Shown: positions 17,135 through 25,728 of the stretch, piece by piece | Layout of the letters: each line of letters begins with the position of its first letter | Numbering within the stretch: the stretch's first letter is position 1 | Assembly (NCBI GenBank): GCA_964529285.1 | Contig: CAZGWK010000004.1 | Coordinates: 1 to 64,000 of the forward strand | Origin: SURF-21 sp964529285 | Lineage (GTDB): Bacteria > Actinomycetota > Geothermincolia > Geothermincolales > RBG-13-55-18 | DNA length: 64,000 nt | Direction: 5' to 3' | Position numbers and translations under genes: made by a program | Notes under the pieces: generated by a model | The model's database searches: none | What the model saw: only the letters and a program-made list of their open reading frames with translations | Told to the model about the DNA's origin: nothing

Positions 17135-17626
17135 CTACTGCTGCGGTGGGGGCGGAGGCGGGGGTGGCGTGTATGGTGGCTGCGGGCCCTGCGGCGGAGG
17201 GCCGTACTGTCCCTGGTACCCCGTCATGGGTGGCTGGGGTGCAATCGGAGGCCCGCTCCCCAGGCTGTACATTATGAACCAGTTGACGATGGGTATGATC
17301 ATCAGGATGCCGTACCAGCGCTCCTTGCCGCATTTCCCCGCGATATCCATCCACAGGATGATCATCATCACCAGGCCGACGATCCCGCAGAGGAAGGTGC
17401 CGAGGAGCATGATGACAAAGAAGGTGATATCCCTCCCGGCCAGCTCGGTCATCATCCACAAGTTCAGAATCGGGACCCATGCATACCAGCTGTTCGCGTA
17501 GTTAAACCTCTTGCCTATGCGGTACAGCAGCCATGCCGAAATTACGTAGAAGACGATGGCCGCCAGCAGTGAACCCAGGATTACCCCCCAGGCGGCACCG
17601 CCGCTTACTTCATAGTGATACTCCAC
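17135..17626 (-). CDS. DUF5684-like membrane protein with proline-rich tail
   Basis: A 163-residue protein with three to four hydrophobic segments (residues ~10-35, 45-60, 68-92, 100-122). 'YANSWYAWVPILNLWMM' and 'ERWYGILMIIPIVNWFIMY' are repeated aromatic/proline signatures of small DUF5684-type integral membrane proteins. The last 40 residues are Pro/Gly/Gln-rich and end in a run of prolines. It is followed by a terminator. Function is unknown. Confidence 0.7.
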   Translation of the reverse strand: MEYHYEVSGGAAWGVILGSLLAAIVFYVISAWLLYRIGKRFNYANSWYAWVPILNLWMMTELAGRDITFFVIMLLGTFLCGIVGLVMMIILWMDIAGKCGKERWYGILMIIPIVNWFIMYSLGSGPPIAPQPPMTGYQGQYGPPPQGPQPPYTPPPPPPPPQQ

Positions 17627-17674
17627 TTCCTCCGCCCCTTTCTCTGTCAGGTCTCCAAGTTACAGTTACTGTCG

Positions 17675-17869
17675 TTATTGAGCGCTCTCGCGCAGGATGA
17701 TGCGGTGGTCCATGAGCTCCACCCGGCTTATCTTCGCCGATACCAGTTTCTGTTCGCCGAAGAGGTCCACGAGAAGGAGCTTGCCCTCCTCTGGCTTGAT
17801 CTCCACCACGTCATCCATGACCTTTTCCAGTTCACCTTCCCTGTCCAGAAAGACCGCGGCCTCACACAT
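17675..17869 (-). CDS. CooT-like nickel-binding protein
   Basis: A 64-residue protein starting 'MCEAAVFL' and containing 'MDDVVEIKPEEGKLLLVDLFGEQKLV' and 'LMDHRIIL'. This matches the CooT family, small dimeric proteins in which Cys2 binds Ni(II). In carbon-monoxide oxidisers CooT helps nickel delivery; elsewhere its role is unknown. Its start overlaps the end of the DUF3842 gene by 8 nt, so the two are translationally coupled. Confidence 0.8.
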   Translation of the reverse strand: MCEAAVFLDREGELEKVMDDVVEIKPEEGKLLLVDLFGEQKLVSAKISRVELMDHRIILRESAQ

Positions 17870-18293
17870 CGCCGCCTCCTTCCCGCTCGTTTATCTCTCT
17901 TACCAGTTCCACGGCCTGCTCTATCAGCTTGGGGAGCGGCGTCTCGCTGGTCCCCATGATGTCAATACGAGGGTGGGTCAGGGGCAAGAGTATCTTACGT
18001 CCGGGCGCGACAGCGACGGCCCTGGCCATCTCCGCCGTCAGCTCCCCCATCATGGAATCCGGCACCAGGATGGATAAGCTGCCCATGATCACGTCCGCCT
18101 CGTTGATACATACGCGCACCGCGTTCTCGCCAGTGGCTCCGCGGTTAGCCCTCGCCTTCATCATGTTGCCGGTAGCGATAGCATTTGCTCCCAGGGCTAT
18201 GATCTCCGTATCTTCCGGCAGGCCCTTCCTCAACTGCAGGATCATCTGATGGCCTATGGAGCCGCCCATACCGTCGATAACGGCTATCTTCAT
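17862..18293 (-). CDS. DUF3842 family protein
   Basis: A 143-residue protein starting 'MKIAVIDGMGGSIGHQMI' with a glycine-rich Rossmann-like N-terminus, then 'ALGANAIATGNMMKARANRGATGENAV' and 'SLSILVPDSMMGELTAEMA'. These are the conserved blocks of DUF3842, found in anaerobic Firmicutes and relatives and often next to CooT-like genes. The start lies shortly after the thioredoxin gene. No biochemical role is known to me. The 8-nt overlap with the CooT-like gene suggests joint function, possibly in nickel metabolism. Confidence 0.82.
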   Translation of the reverse strand: MKIAVIDGMGGSIGHQMILQLRKGLPEDTEIIALGANAIATGNMMKARANRGATGENAVRVCINEADVIMGSLSILVPDSMMGELTAEMARAVAVAPGRKILLPLTHPRIDIMGTSETPLPKLIEQAVELVREINEREGGGDV

Positions 18294-18309
18294 CTGCCCT
18301 CTCCCTTTA

Positions 18310-18636
18310 TCAGAGCCAGGACTCGAATTCCTCCACGAACGCCTTCTTGGGCCGGGCGCCTATGATCTTCTTGGCCGGCTCGCCCTTGTCGAACAGTATG
18401 ACCGTGGGAATCGACTGTATCTGGTAGTTACGCGCCACTCCCATGGCATCGTCGACGTTGAGCTTGCACACCTTGATCTTCCCGTCCCATTCGGCGGCGG
18501 CCTCCTCAAGGATGGGGCCCATCATCATGCACGGCCCACACCAGGGCGCCCAGAAATCCACCAGGGCCGGTATGCCGCTCTTCAAAACCTCTTCTTCGAA
18601 ATTATCTTCGCTCAGTTCCGTGATCTTTCCCGCCAC
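18310..18636 (-). CDS. trxA: thioredoxin
   Basis: A 108-residue thioredoxin with active site WCGPC (C33, C36), the conserved 'PALVDFWAPWCGPCMMMGPILEE', cis-proline loop 'SIPTVILFDKGE', and a full-length C-terminal helix. The open frame extends to 18711, but GTG 18636, 8 nt after GGGAGG, gives the normal family length and is preferred. It is cotranscribed with DUF3842/CooT-like genes and lies just after trxB, its presumed NADPH-dependent reductase. Confidence 0.9.
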   Translation of the reverse strand: MAGKITELSEDNFEEEVLKSGIPALVDFWAPWCGPCMMMGPILEEAAAEWDGKIKVCKLNVDDAMGVARNYQIQSIPTVILFDKGEPAKKIIGARPKKAFVEEFESWL

Positions 18637-18817
18637 GGGCCACACCTCCCGTCTCTTCCGCATCTTATTCCTAAAAACCTCCGCCGCCCCCTGCCTCGGC
18701 AATCGCGTCACCGCTCATGATAGACTGCGCCGGGTGCGCCGGTAGCCTGTCGCCGATTTCTCTTAGCACCCCCCTCTTTATCGAATCGTTTTCCGAGTCT
18801 ATGCCGCCGGGTATCTT

Positions 18818-19762
18818 CTATATATACGCCGTTCCTTTCAGGTTATCCACGTGGAACTGCGCTCTCAGCGCGGCCTTTACCGCTTCTCCCACGGCCGCGG
18901 CAACCTGCCATACTGCGCCGGAGCGCACGTCCCCCGCAGCAAAGACGCCTTTCATGTTCGTCTGCAGGGAATCGTCCGTGAGGATGAAGCCCCTGTCGTC
19001 CAGTTCTATTATGCCCTTTATCTCTTCCGTGTTGGGCACGTTTCCCACGTAGAGGAATACTCCGTCCACCGCTATCTCTTCCTCGCTGCCGTCCTCTACG
19101 TCCGAGAGGAGCAGGTTTTGCACCGTCTGCCCGCCCCTTATCTCCTTGACCGTCTTCTTCCACTTGAAATCCATCTTGGGATGGGAAAGCGCCCGCTCCT
19201 GTACGATCTTTCCCGCTCTCAGGCGGTCCCTGCGGTGGATCAGGATAACCTTGCTTGCGAAGCGGGTGAGGTAAACCGCTTCCTCCACCGCGGTGTTTCC
19301 TCCCCCCACTACCGCCACCACGGCGTCCCTGAAAAAAGCTCCGTCACAGGTTGCACAGTAGGATACGCCCCTTCCGTGGTAGGTGTCTTCCCCGGGCACC
19401 CCGAGGGTCGCCGGGCGCATGCCCATTGCCAGGACCACCGCGTGTGCTCTTATCTCTCCTTCCACCGTCTCCAGGACCTTGAAGTCTCCCTCGTCTCGCA
19501 TGCCTTCCAGCGGGTTGTAAGGGCTGATCTCGAGCCCGAAGTTCTCCGCCTGCCGGCGCATGCGGTCCACGAGTTCCAGTCCCGGTATCGGCTCTGGAAA
19601 CCCGGGGTAGTTTTCGATCCTCTCGGTGAGAGCCGGCGAGCCTCCGGGGGCCTGCTTCTCGATGAGCACGGCGTCAAGGCGAGCGCGGCAGAGGTATATG
19701 CCCGCGGTCAGCCCCGCAGGACCTCCTCCCACTATCACCGCATCGCGTTCCCTTTCGTCCAT
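18818..19762 (-). CDS. trxB: thioredoxin-disulfide reductase
   Basis: A 314-residue low-molecular-weight flavoprotein that reduces thioredoxin with NADPH. It shows FAD loop 'VIVGGGPAGLTAGIYLCRA', redox motif CATC (C136, C139) in 'VSYCATCDGAFF', NADPH loop 'VVGGGNTAVEEAVYLT', and C-terminal 'FAAGDVRSGAVWQVAAAVGEA'. Length and motif order are normal. It lies ~180 bp upstream of trxA on the same strand. Confidence 0.93.
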   Translation of the reverse strand: MDERERDAVIVGGGPAGLTAGIYLCRARLDAVLIEKQAPGGSPALTERIENYPGFPEPIPGLELVDRMRRQAENFGLEISPYNPLEGMRDEGDFKVLETVEGEIRAHAVVLAMGMRPATLGVPGEDTYHGRGVSYCATCDGAFFRDAVVAVVGGGNTAVEEAVYLTRFASKVILIHRRDRLRAGKIVQERALSHPKMDFKWKKTVKEIRGGQTVQNLLLSDVEDGSEEEIAVDGVFLYVGNVPNTEEIKGIIELDDRGFILTDDSLQTNMKGVFAAGDVRSGAVWQVAAAVGEAVKAALRAQFHVDNLKGTAYI

Positions 19763-19890
19763 TGCATCCTCCGCTGTCAGCTTTTCACGCTACAGGCATA
19801 TATGTTATCTCATCAACCATTAGATTATAAACCCGTCTGGCCTAGACAGCCTGCCCTATATCAGGGTAGGCCCATTTTTCAAAGATGGGG

Positions 19891-21270
19891 TCACAGCAGC
19901 AGGGAGCTGACCGTGTCCTCCAGGTCCTTGAGGGTACGGCACACCCGCGCCTCCTTGCAGAAGGGGATGTACTCCCCCATCACGCTGTCCCCGGTGTCCC
20001 AGAAGGGTTTAGTCTCCGGGTTGAGCCATATGATCCCCTTGGCCCTGTCCCGCATCTTTTCCAGCGCATGGACAGCGGGGTCGTTGTAGTTGTTGCGGGC
20101 GTCGCCAATGATGATGATGTATGTGCGGTAACCGACGTCCTGCAGGTAAAGGTCGCAGAACATCCTGAACACCTCTCCGAAATCGCTGCGCGCGTTGTAG
20201 GATATCTCCGCCTCGGAGAGGGCGCGGCTTACCCCCTTCTGGATGTCCTCATCGCGGAAGAACTCCGTCACCTCGCCCAGTTCGTCCACGAAGACGAAGC
20301 TGCGCACCATGGCCAGGCAGTCCTGGATGGTGTATACGAACTGCAGCATGAACTGCGAGACCCTGGCCACCGAGGACGAGATGTCGCATAATACCATGAC
20401 CTCCGCCTTCTCTATCCTCTTGTGTTTCAACTTCAACTCGAAGGGCACCCCGCCGTGCTGCATGTTCTTGCGCAGGGTGGCCTTGACGTCCAGCTTGCCC
20501 CGCTTGAGCTGCTTTTCTCGCAGGTTGATCTTGTTGCGCAGCTTTCTGGCCAGGACGTCCACGGCCTTGCGCATCTCCCGCAGCTCGAGCCCGTCCAGCC
20601 CGGACAGGGGGCGGTTCATCAGCCTTTCCACGCGTTCGCTGCTGGGTACTTTATCGGCATTGCGGGCCTGCTCGCGTTCGACGTAGCGTCGCACTTGCTT
20701 GCGCAGGGCATCGCGGTTAGCGAAAAAGGCCTCCTCGATCCGAAGCAGGTCCTCCTCGTCCCACCCTTCCTCGCGAAGGTGTTCGAGCAGCTCCCGCAGC
20801 TCCTCCTCCATCTCCTCCCAGTCGAATACGTCATATATGCGGCGTGTGTACATGCCGATCTGCATGCGGGTCGCGAGCTGCGCCGTCCCCACCTCCCCCG
20901 CCGCCATGCGGATAAATGTCTCCCATTCCCCCGACCTGCCCGCGAGCAGCAGGGCCAGCATGGGGTTCATCTCCGTATCCTGAGCGAGCCCTCGCATCTC
21001 CTCCTCCAGGCGCTCCATCAGTTCATCTTGCAGTTTCTGTGCTTCCCCGCTGCCCTCCAGCCCGTAGAAATAGAGCGGGAAAAGTTCCTCGAAAACGGGA
21101 TTGTCCTTGCTGCGCTTGACCACCGCCGCCCTCAGTGCCGCCTTGAACGGCCCGGGATCCTCCATCCCCACCAAGGAGATGGCGCCCATAGCATCGATGC
21201 TCTCGGCGGTGGAGACGGATACTCCGCGCCCCCGCAGGCCGTTGATGAAATCCAGGACCCTTTCCTCCAC
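19891..21270 (-). CDS. VWA (CoxE-like) domain protein
   Basis: A 459-residue protein. The C-terminal ~190 residues are a von Willebrand A domain with the metal-site motif 'VLCDISSSVA' and 'IIIIGDARNN'. The N-terminal part is helical and charged, as in CoxE-type VWA proteins. It lies directly downstream of a MoxR-type AAA+ ATPase. Such pairs act as chaperone/adaptor modules that mature or remodel metal enzymes; the client here is not identifiable. Confidence 0.85.
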   Translation of the reverse strand: MEERVLDFINGLRGRGVSVSTAESIDAMGAISLVGMEDPGPFKAALRAAVVKRSKDNPVFEELFPLYFYGLEGSGEAQKLQDELMERLEEEMRGLAQDTEMNPMLALLLAGRSGEWETFIRMAAGEVGTAQLATRMQIGMYTRRIYDVFDWEEMEEELRELLEHLREEGWDEEDLLRIEEAFFANRDALRKQVRRYVEREQARNADKVPSSERVERLMNRPLSGLDGLELREMRKAVDVLARKLRNKINLREKQLKRGKLDVKATLRKNMQHGGVPFELKLKHKRIEKAEVMVLCDISSSVARVSQFMLQFVYTIQDCLAMVRSFVFVDELGEVTEFFRDEDIQKGVSRALSEAEISYNARSDFGEVFRMFCDLYLQDVGYRTYIIIIGDARNNYNDPAVHALEKMRDRAKGIIWLNPETKPFWDTGDSVMGEYIPFCKEARVCRTLKDLEDTVSSLLL

Positions 21271-21348
21271 GGTTTTCCTCCGCGATATGTTATGGGCTCT
21301 TGCGCCGGCGTTTCCCTGAAGGCATGGACGGCGGCTCCCCTGCAGCGG

Positions 21349-22266
21349 TCATCCGTCCACTATCTGGCGCAGGTTGTCCTTGGCCTTCTGGATGTCTTTC
21401 TCGTACTTGAGGATTATGTTCAGGGTGCTTCTTACCAGTTCCTGGTCGAGGGTATCGGCGTTGAGGACCACCAGGGAGCGCGCCCAGTCAAGGGTCTCGC
21501 TGATGCCCGGGGTCTTCTTGATATCCAGCTTGCGCAGGCGCTGCACCGCCTTTACCACCTGTTCCGCCAGGAGTTCGTTGATGCCCGGTACCTTGAGCCT
21601 TACGATCTCCAGTTCCTGCTCCCAGCCCGGGAAGTCGATGAACAGGTGCAGGCAGCGTCGTTTCAGCGCGTCGCTCAACTCGCGGGCGTTATTACTGGTG
21701 AGAACGACCATGGGTATGTGCTTGGCCTTCAGGGTCTGCAGCTCGGGTATGCTCACCTGGAAGTCTGAGAGTATCTCCAGCAGAAAAGCCTCGAACTCCG
21801 GGTCCGACTTGTCCACTTCGTCTATGAGGATAAGGGCCGGTTTTTGGGAGATGACGGCTTTGAGCAGCGGGCGTGGCACGATGAACTTCTGGGAGAAGAA
21901 GACCTCGTCCTGCCTGGCGACCCGCTCCACGGCCTCCCCCAGGCTCTTTGCGCCCGCCAGCTCCTCGGCGAGCACGTCCTTGAGTATCTGCGTATACAGG
22001 AGCTGCTTGGAATACTCCCACTCGTAGAGGGACTTGGCCTCGTCCAGGCCTTCATAGCATTGCAGGCGGATGAATTCCCGATCGAGCGCTGCAGCGGTCA
22101 CGTTGCCGAGGTCGGTCTTGCCCACCCCGGCGGGTCCCTCCACCAGCACCGGCTTCTCGAGCTTCTCCGCGAGGTAGATGACAGTTGCTATCTCGCTGCT
22201 GCAGATATATTTCTGCTCGGCCAGCTTCTTGCGTACTTCGTCTATGCTGCTGAACATCCTCCTCAT
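21349..22266 (-). CDS. MoxR-family AAA+ ATPase
   Basis: A 305-residue ATPase with Walker A 'LVEGPAGVGKTDLGN', Walker B 'ALILIDEVDK', sensor-1 'VVLTSNNARELSDALKRRC' and an arginine-finger region. It resembles the CoxD branch of MoxR proteins. It precedes the VWA gene on the same strand by 78 bp, the usual MoxR–VWA arrangement. ATG 22257 is an alternative start, directly after AGGAGG. The encoded protein probably remodels a client complex together with the VWA protein. Confidence 0.87.
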   Translation of the reverse strand: MRRMFSSIDEVRKKLAEQKYICSSEIATVIYLAEKLEKPVLVEGPAGVGKTDLGNVTAAALDREFIRLQCYEGLDEAKSLYEWEYSKQLLYTQILKDVLAEELAGAKSLGEAVERVARQDEVFFSQKFIVPRPLLKAVISQKPALILIDEVDKSDPEFEAFLLEILSDFQVSIPELQTLKAKHIPMVVLTSNNARELSDALKRRCLHLFIDFPGWEQELEIVRLKVPGINELLAEQVVKAVQRLRKLDIKKTPGISETLDWARSLVVLNADTLDQELVRSTLNIILKYEKDIQKAKDNLRQIVDG

Positions 22267-22348
22267 CCCCTCCCGCGGCCATATACGGCCGGGTGTAGCC
22301 TCCCGTTGTCCCCCCCCGCGTCAATCCGGTAATGCCGTCTCCGTGGAC

Positions 22349-23113
22349 TCAGGGAGTTTCCCTGTCTGTCTCGTAAGTCTTCGCCAGTTCCTCGTACAAT
22401 CTCTCGCCTATCTGCAGGCCCTTGGCGATAAAATCCGGGCCGTATTCGCGCCCCGTGGGCGTACGGAAAGTGTCCTTGATCTTCGCGATTCCCCCCAGGC
22501 TGGTTTCAAAGTGGCCCAGCAGGGCAGTCAGCGGTATCTCGAAAGGAGCCAACATGAACCACACGGTTTCGGTGAAGTTGTCCGGTCCCCAGCGGAACTT
22601 ATCAGCATCATAGAGAGCGTCGGACAGCAACTGCAGCGAGGGGTTGCCCATGGGCACCGTCGGCTTGAAGGCTTCATGGTTGCGGATCGCCTGTACTATC
22701 GCCGCGCGCTCTCTTTCCTCGAGGTCGAAATCCTCGAGTATGGCCTCCGCTTCATCGGCTCCCCGTTGTGCGTGGTCCGGTTGCTCCCTCCTGATGTCGT
22801 GCAATACGCCCGCCAGGTGAGCGAGGCGCAACGCCCTACTCCTCTCCTCGTCGCGGGCGCACTGGTCCATCTCGCTAAGGACCAGTGCGCCTGCGTCCAC
22901 CGCTACCTTACGTACATGGGAGAGGCCGTGTCCCAGCGCGTCACCTTTCTCCTTCACGATAGCGATGGCACGCCTCACCATGGGGTCGCTTTCGAAAGCC
23001 CTGCGAGAAGCCTCGCACTCCTCTTTCCTGTCGACGTAGAAACGGGGCGGCTCCACCTCCGAGGCCAGGCGCTTGCAGAGCTTCTGTGCCTCCGCGTATT
23101 CTCCTTTCAGCAA
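22349..23113 (-). CDS. HD-domain metal-dependent phosphohydrolase
   Basis: A 254-residue protein. 'GDALGHGLSHVRKV' supplies the first histidine, 'LAHLAGVLHDIRRE' the HD pair, and 'AIVQAIRNHE' the later histidine of the HD superfamily. The N-terminal 40 residues are helical with no known domain. The TTG start at 23113 follows AAGGAAG. Substrate could be a nucleotide; nothing in the context defines it. The MoxR gene downstream may be co-transcribed. Confidence 0.8.
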   Translation of the reverse strand: MLKGEYAEAQKLCKRLASEVEPPRFYVDRKEECEASRRAFESDPMVRRAIAIVKEKGDALGHGLSHVRKVAVDAGALVLSEMDQCARDEERSRALRLAHLAGVLHDIRREQPDHAQRGADEAEAILEDFDLEERERAAIVQAIRNHEAFKPTVPMGNPSLQLLSDALYDADKFRWGPDNFTETVWFMLAPFEIPLTALLGHFETSLGGIAKIKDTFRTPTGREYGPDFIAKGLQIGERLYEELAKTYETDRETP

Positions 23114-23263
23114 TATGCTTCCTTTCGCTGCATGAGCTCTTTGCGTTCAATTTTAACACCCCCATGTACAACCACAGGTTGACAAGGGGGCCCGGCGCAG
23201 ACCCCGGGAGCGTGCGGCTCTTGCTGTTCCCGGGGTCACGTGGGCCGGATGCCGCCCTCGATA

Positions 23264-23764
23264 TCATCCTTGCGGGGAGCGGTCTTGCGTGCTGTCGCCT
23301 CGAGCCGCACCCTCGCTCTTCCCCGCATCCTGGACCGGCGCCACCCCATGCGATTTGCTCCAGGCCTCCTCGAAAGCGTCATCGCGCATCCTCCCGGTCC
23401 GCCGTCTCCACAACGTCAGGGCGGCATAGTAAAGAGCGAGATTGGCGGCCAAGACCCACGACGTTAAGGCCAGCATTGCCACCGTACCCCAGCCGGCATC
23501 CAGGGCCCATGCGGTCAATCCCGCCCCGCTCAGCGCCGCCGCCACCGTAATACCCAGCACCCACCAGCGGCAACGCTCCAGCCTGGAAACCGCGGCGGCG
23601 GGATAGAGAATCATTCCTTCTGGCTCTTCCCGCTTGCTGAGATAATGCGACAGAACGACCAGCAAAGAACCGTCGGGAATATTGCCGGTCAGGGCTACCA
23701 GGGCTCCCGTCATGGTGAAGTTTATCAGTGTTGCCATTCCCAGCAACAAGGCCCAGATCGCCAA
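23264..23764 (-). CDS. uncharacterised membrane protein
   Basis: A 166-residue protein with three hydrophobic stretches: residues 1-25, ~70-92 and ~95-115. The C-terminus is polar (~50 residues). I recognise no family. Coding is supported by codon-position G+C pattern and absence of a better overlapping frame. A ribosome site is not obvious. Could be a small transporter-like or accessory protein; function unknown. Confidence 0.5.
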   Translation of the reverse strand: MAIWALLLGMATLINFTMTGALVALTGNIPDGSLLVVLSHYLSKREEPEGMILYPAAAVSRLERCRWWVLGITVAAALSGAGLTAWALDAGWGTVAMLALTSWVLAANLALYYAALTLWRRRTGRMRDDAFEEAWSKSHGVAPVQDAGKSEGAARGDSTQDRSPQG

Positions 23765-23881
23765 CTCATCACTCCTTCGCCGCTTGCAGGGCGTGGTTGG
23801 CCGTTGGCGCCCAGCATGTTATCGACCCTTCTTCTTGTGAAACGCGGCCGGTTGCCCTAAATTTATCATGGTGATGGTGTG

Positions 23882-24898
23882 ATGCTCGAGGATTATTTCT
23901 CTATCCTGGACAGAAAGACCGTGGCGCGCCACAGGGCGGCTTCCATCACGCCCGCCGGAATCCCCTCGCTGGATGGCCTGGCGGACGAAGAGCTCTGGGA
24001 GCTGCATGATGCGGCAATGCCGGCCTGGCGTAAGGTCCGGCGCGAAGAAAGCGCGGCAGCGCCTGCGGACGGCCCGTCGCTTCTCGACCTCAAGTCCACG
24101 CTGGCCGAGCGCATGCTGAGCTCCTGCCGTATGTGCGAGCGAAGGTGCGGAGCGGACAGGGCCGCCGGGGAGACGGGTTATTGCGGGGTAGGCGCCGTTT
24201 CGCGGGTCGCCTCCAATTTCCTGCATTTCGGCGAGGAGCCCGAGCTGGTCCCGTCCCACACCATTTTCTTCTCCGGTTGCACTTTCCACTGCGTGTACTG
24301 CCAGAACTGGGACATAGCCATGGACGCCCGCAGCGGCAGTCCCGCCGAGCCCGCCTACCTCGCCGGGACCCTGCGGGAGGGGATGCGCCAAGGCTCACGC
24401 AATGCCAATTTTGTGGGGGGTAACCCCGACCCCAACCTGCACACCATACTGCGCACCATCATCGCGCTCGGCGAAGAGGGCAGCTTTCTCCCCGTGGTAT
24501 GGAACTCCAACCTGTATACCTCGCGGGAAGCCATGCGCCTGCTGGAGGGTGTCGTGGACGTCTACCTTGGCGATTTTCGTTACGGCAACGACGCATGCGC
24601 GAGGCTTTACTCGGATGTCGAGGATTACTTCGAGGTAGTGAGCCGCAATTTTTCCATCGCTTACGGGCAGGGAGACATCATGTTGCGTCAGCTCCTGCTC
24701 CCGGGCCACCTGGAATGCTGCACGGCAAGGATAATGGCATGGGTCGCAGACAATATTCCCGACGTTTATTTCAACCTCATGTTCCAGTACCGGCCGGAGT
24801 ACCGCGCCCCGCTCTATCCCGAGATCGACCGCAGGCCCTCGCCGCAGGAAAAGGCGGATGCGGTCGCGCTTGCACGCCGCCACGGCATCTCGCTCTAG
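23882..24898 (+). CDS. radical SAM protein, PflA/AmmeMemoRadiSam-like
   Basis: A 338-residue enzyme with radical-SAM cluster motif CTFHCVYC in 'TIFFSGCTFHCVYCQNWD', a preceding cysteine-rich patch 'CRMCERRCGADRAAGETGYCGVG' and the 'FVGGNPDPNLH' region after it. This pattern is common to the YgiQ-independent 'putative pyruvate formate lyase activating enzyme' family, whose substrate is mostly unknown. ATG 23882 is chosen over the adjacent GTG 23879; no good ribosome site precedes either. The gene is isolated, divergent from the upstream membrane-protein gene and convergent with the MscS gene (4-nt stop overlap). Confidence 0.85.
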   Translation: MLEDYFSILDRKTVARHRAASITPAGIPSLDGLADEELWELHDAAMPAWRKVRREESAAAPADGPSLLDLKSTLAERMLSSCRMCERRCGADRAAGETGYCGVGAVSRVASNFLHFGEEPELVPSHTIFFSGCTFHCVYCQNWDIAMDARSGSPAEPAYLAGTLREGMRQGSRNANFVGGNPDPNLHTILRTIIALGEEGSFLPVVWNSNLYTSREAMRLLEGVVDVYLGDFRYGNDACARLYSDVEDYFEVVSRNFSIAYGQGDIMLRQLLLPGHLECCTARIMAWVADNIPDVYFNLMFQYRPEYRAPLYPEIDRRPSPQEKADAVALARRHGISL

Positions 24899-25728
24899 CT
24901 CCCCGATCTGACGGTGATTATGGGGAAAGGTATCTCGATGCCCGCTTTCTGCAGGCCCTGCTTCACCGCCGCTACGGCCGCGGACCTCGCCTCCAGGAAA
25001 TTGCTCCGGGTCGGGTCGATCCAGAAATATACCTTGAGAACTACGGCGCTGTCGCCCAGCTCCTCCGCGATCACCAGCGGGGCAGGATCGGTGAGTATGC
25101 CCGGGGCCCCGGGCAGGGCATCCCGAGCCGCCTCTATAGCGGTGAGGACGTCCTGCGCATAGGCGATGCTCACCTCGAAGTCGAGGCGGCGCCTGCGGTT
25201 GCGGTCGTTGTTTATCACCTCGCTGGAGAAGATCTTGGAGTTGGGCACGAAAACCTGCCTGCCGTCGAACATGCATATCACCGTGTCCCGCACCCTGACG
25301 TCCTCCACCGTGCCCTCCACATCGCCGAAACAGACCACGTCTCCCATTACGAAAGGCTTCTGGAATATGAGTATGAGGCCGGCCATGAAGTTCTCGATGA
25401 CGTCCTTGAGGGCAAAGCCTATGCCCACGCTCACCAGGCCGAGCGAAGCTACCAGGGCGCCGGCGTTTACGCCCATCACCCCCAGCGAGACCACGATACC
25501 TACTAGCACGACCGCGATGAAAATGAGGCGGGATGTGATCCTTGCGGCGTGCTCGGAAGTCTTCATCTTCTTCAGGGATTTTGCGCTAAGGTAGCGCACC
25601 ACCCGGGCCAGGATATAGAAAATCAAGACCACCAGAAGCCCGGTAATTATGGAAGGTAGAAGCGTTAAGAAACCGTCCCACAGGTCGCGCAGAGAGTCGA
25701 GAAACAGGTTGGCCGTGATGTAGTTCAT
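24895..25728 (-). CDS. mscS: small mechanosensitive channel, MscS family
   Basis: A 277-residue protein with three membrane helices in the first 130 residues. TM3 carries the glycine/alanine-rich pore motif 'ALVASLGLVSVGIGFALKDVIENFMAGLILIFQKPF'. The beta domain 'GDVEGTVEDVRVRDTVI...VFVPNSKIF' and the C-terminal alpha/beta domain follow. It is a homoheptameric osmotic safety valve of the inner membrane. ATG 25728 overlaps the stop of the upstream gene (ATGA), so translation is coupled. Confidence 0.92.
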   Translation of the reverse strand: MNYITANLFLDSLRDLWDGFLTLLPSIITGLLVVLIFYILARVVRYLSAKSLKKMKTSEHAARITSRLIFIAVVLVGIVVSLGVMGVNAGALVASLGLVSVGIGFALKDVIENFMAGLILIFQKPFVMGDVVCFGDVEGTVEDVRVRDTVICMFDGRQVFVPNSKIFSSEVINNDRNRRRRLDFEVSIAYAQDVLTAIEAARDALPGAPGILTDPAPLVIAEELGDSAVVLKVYFWIDPTRSNFLEARSAAVAAVKQGLQKAGIEIPFPIITVRSGS

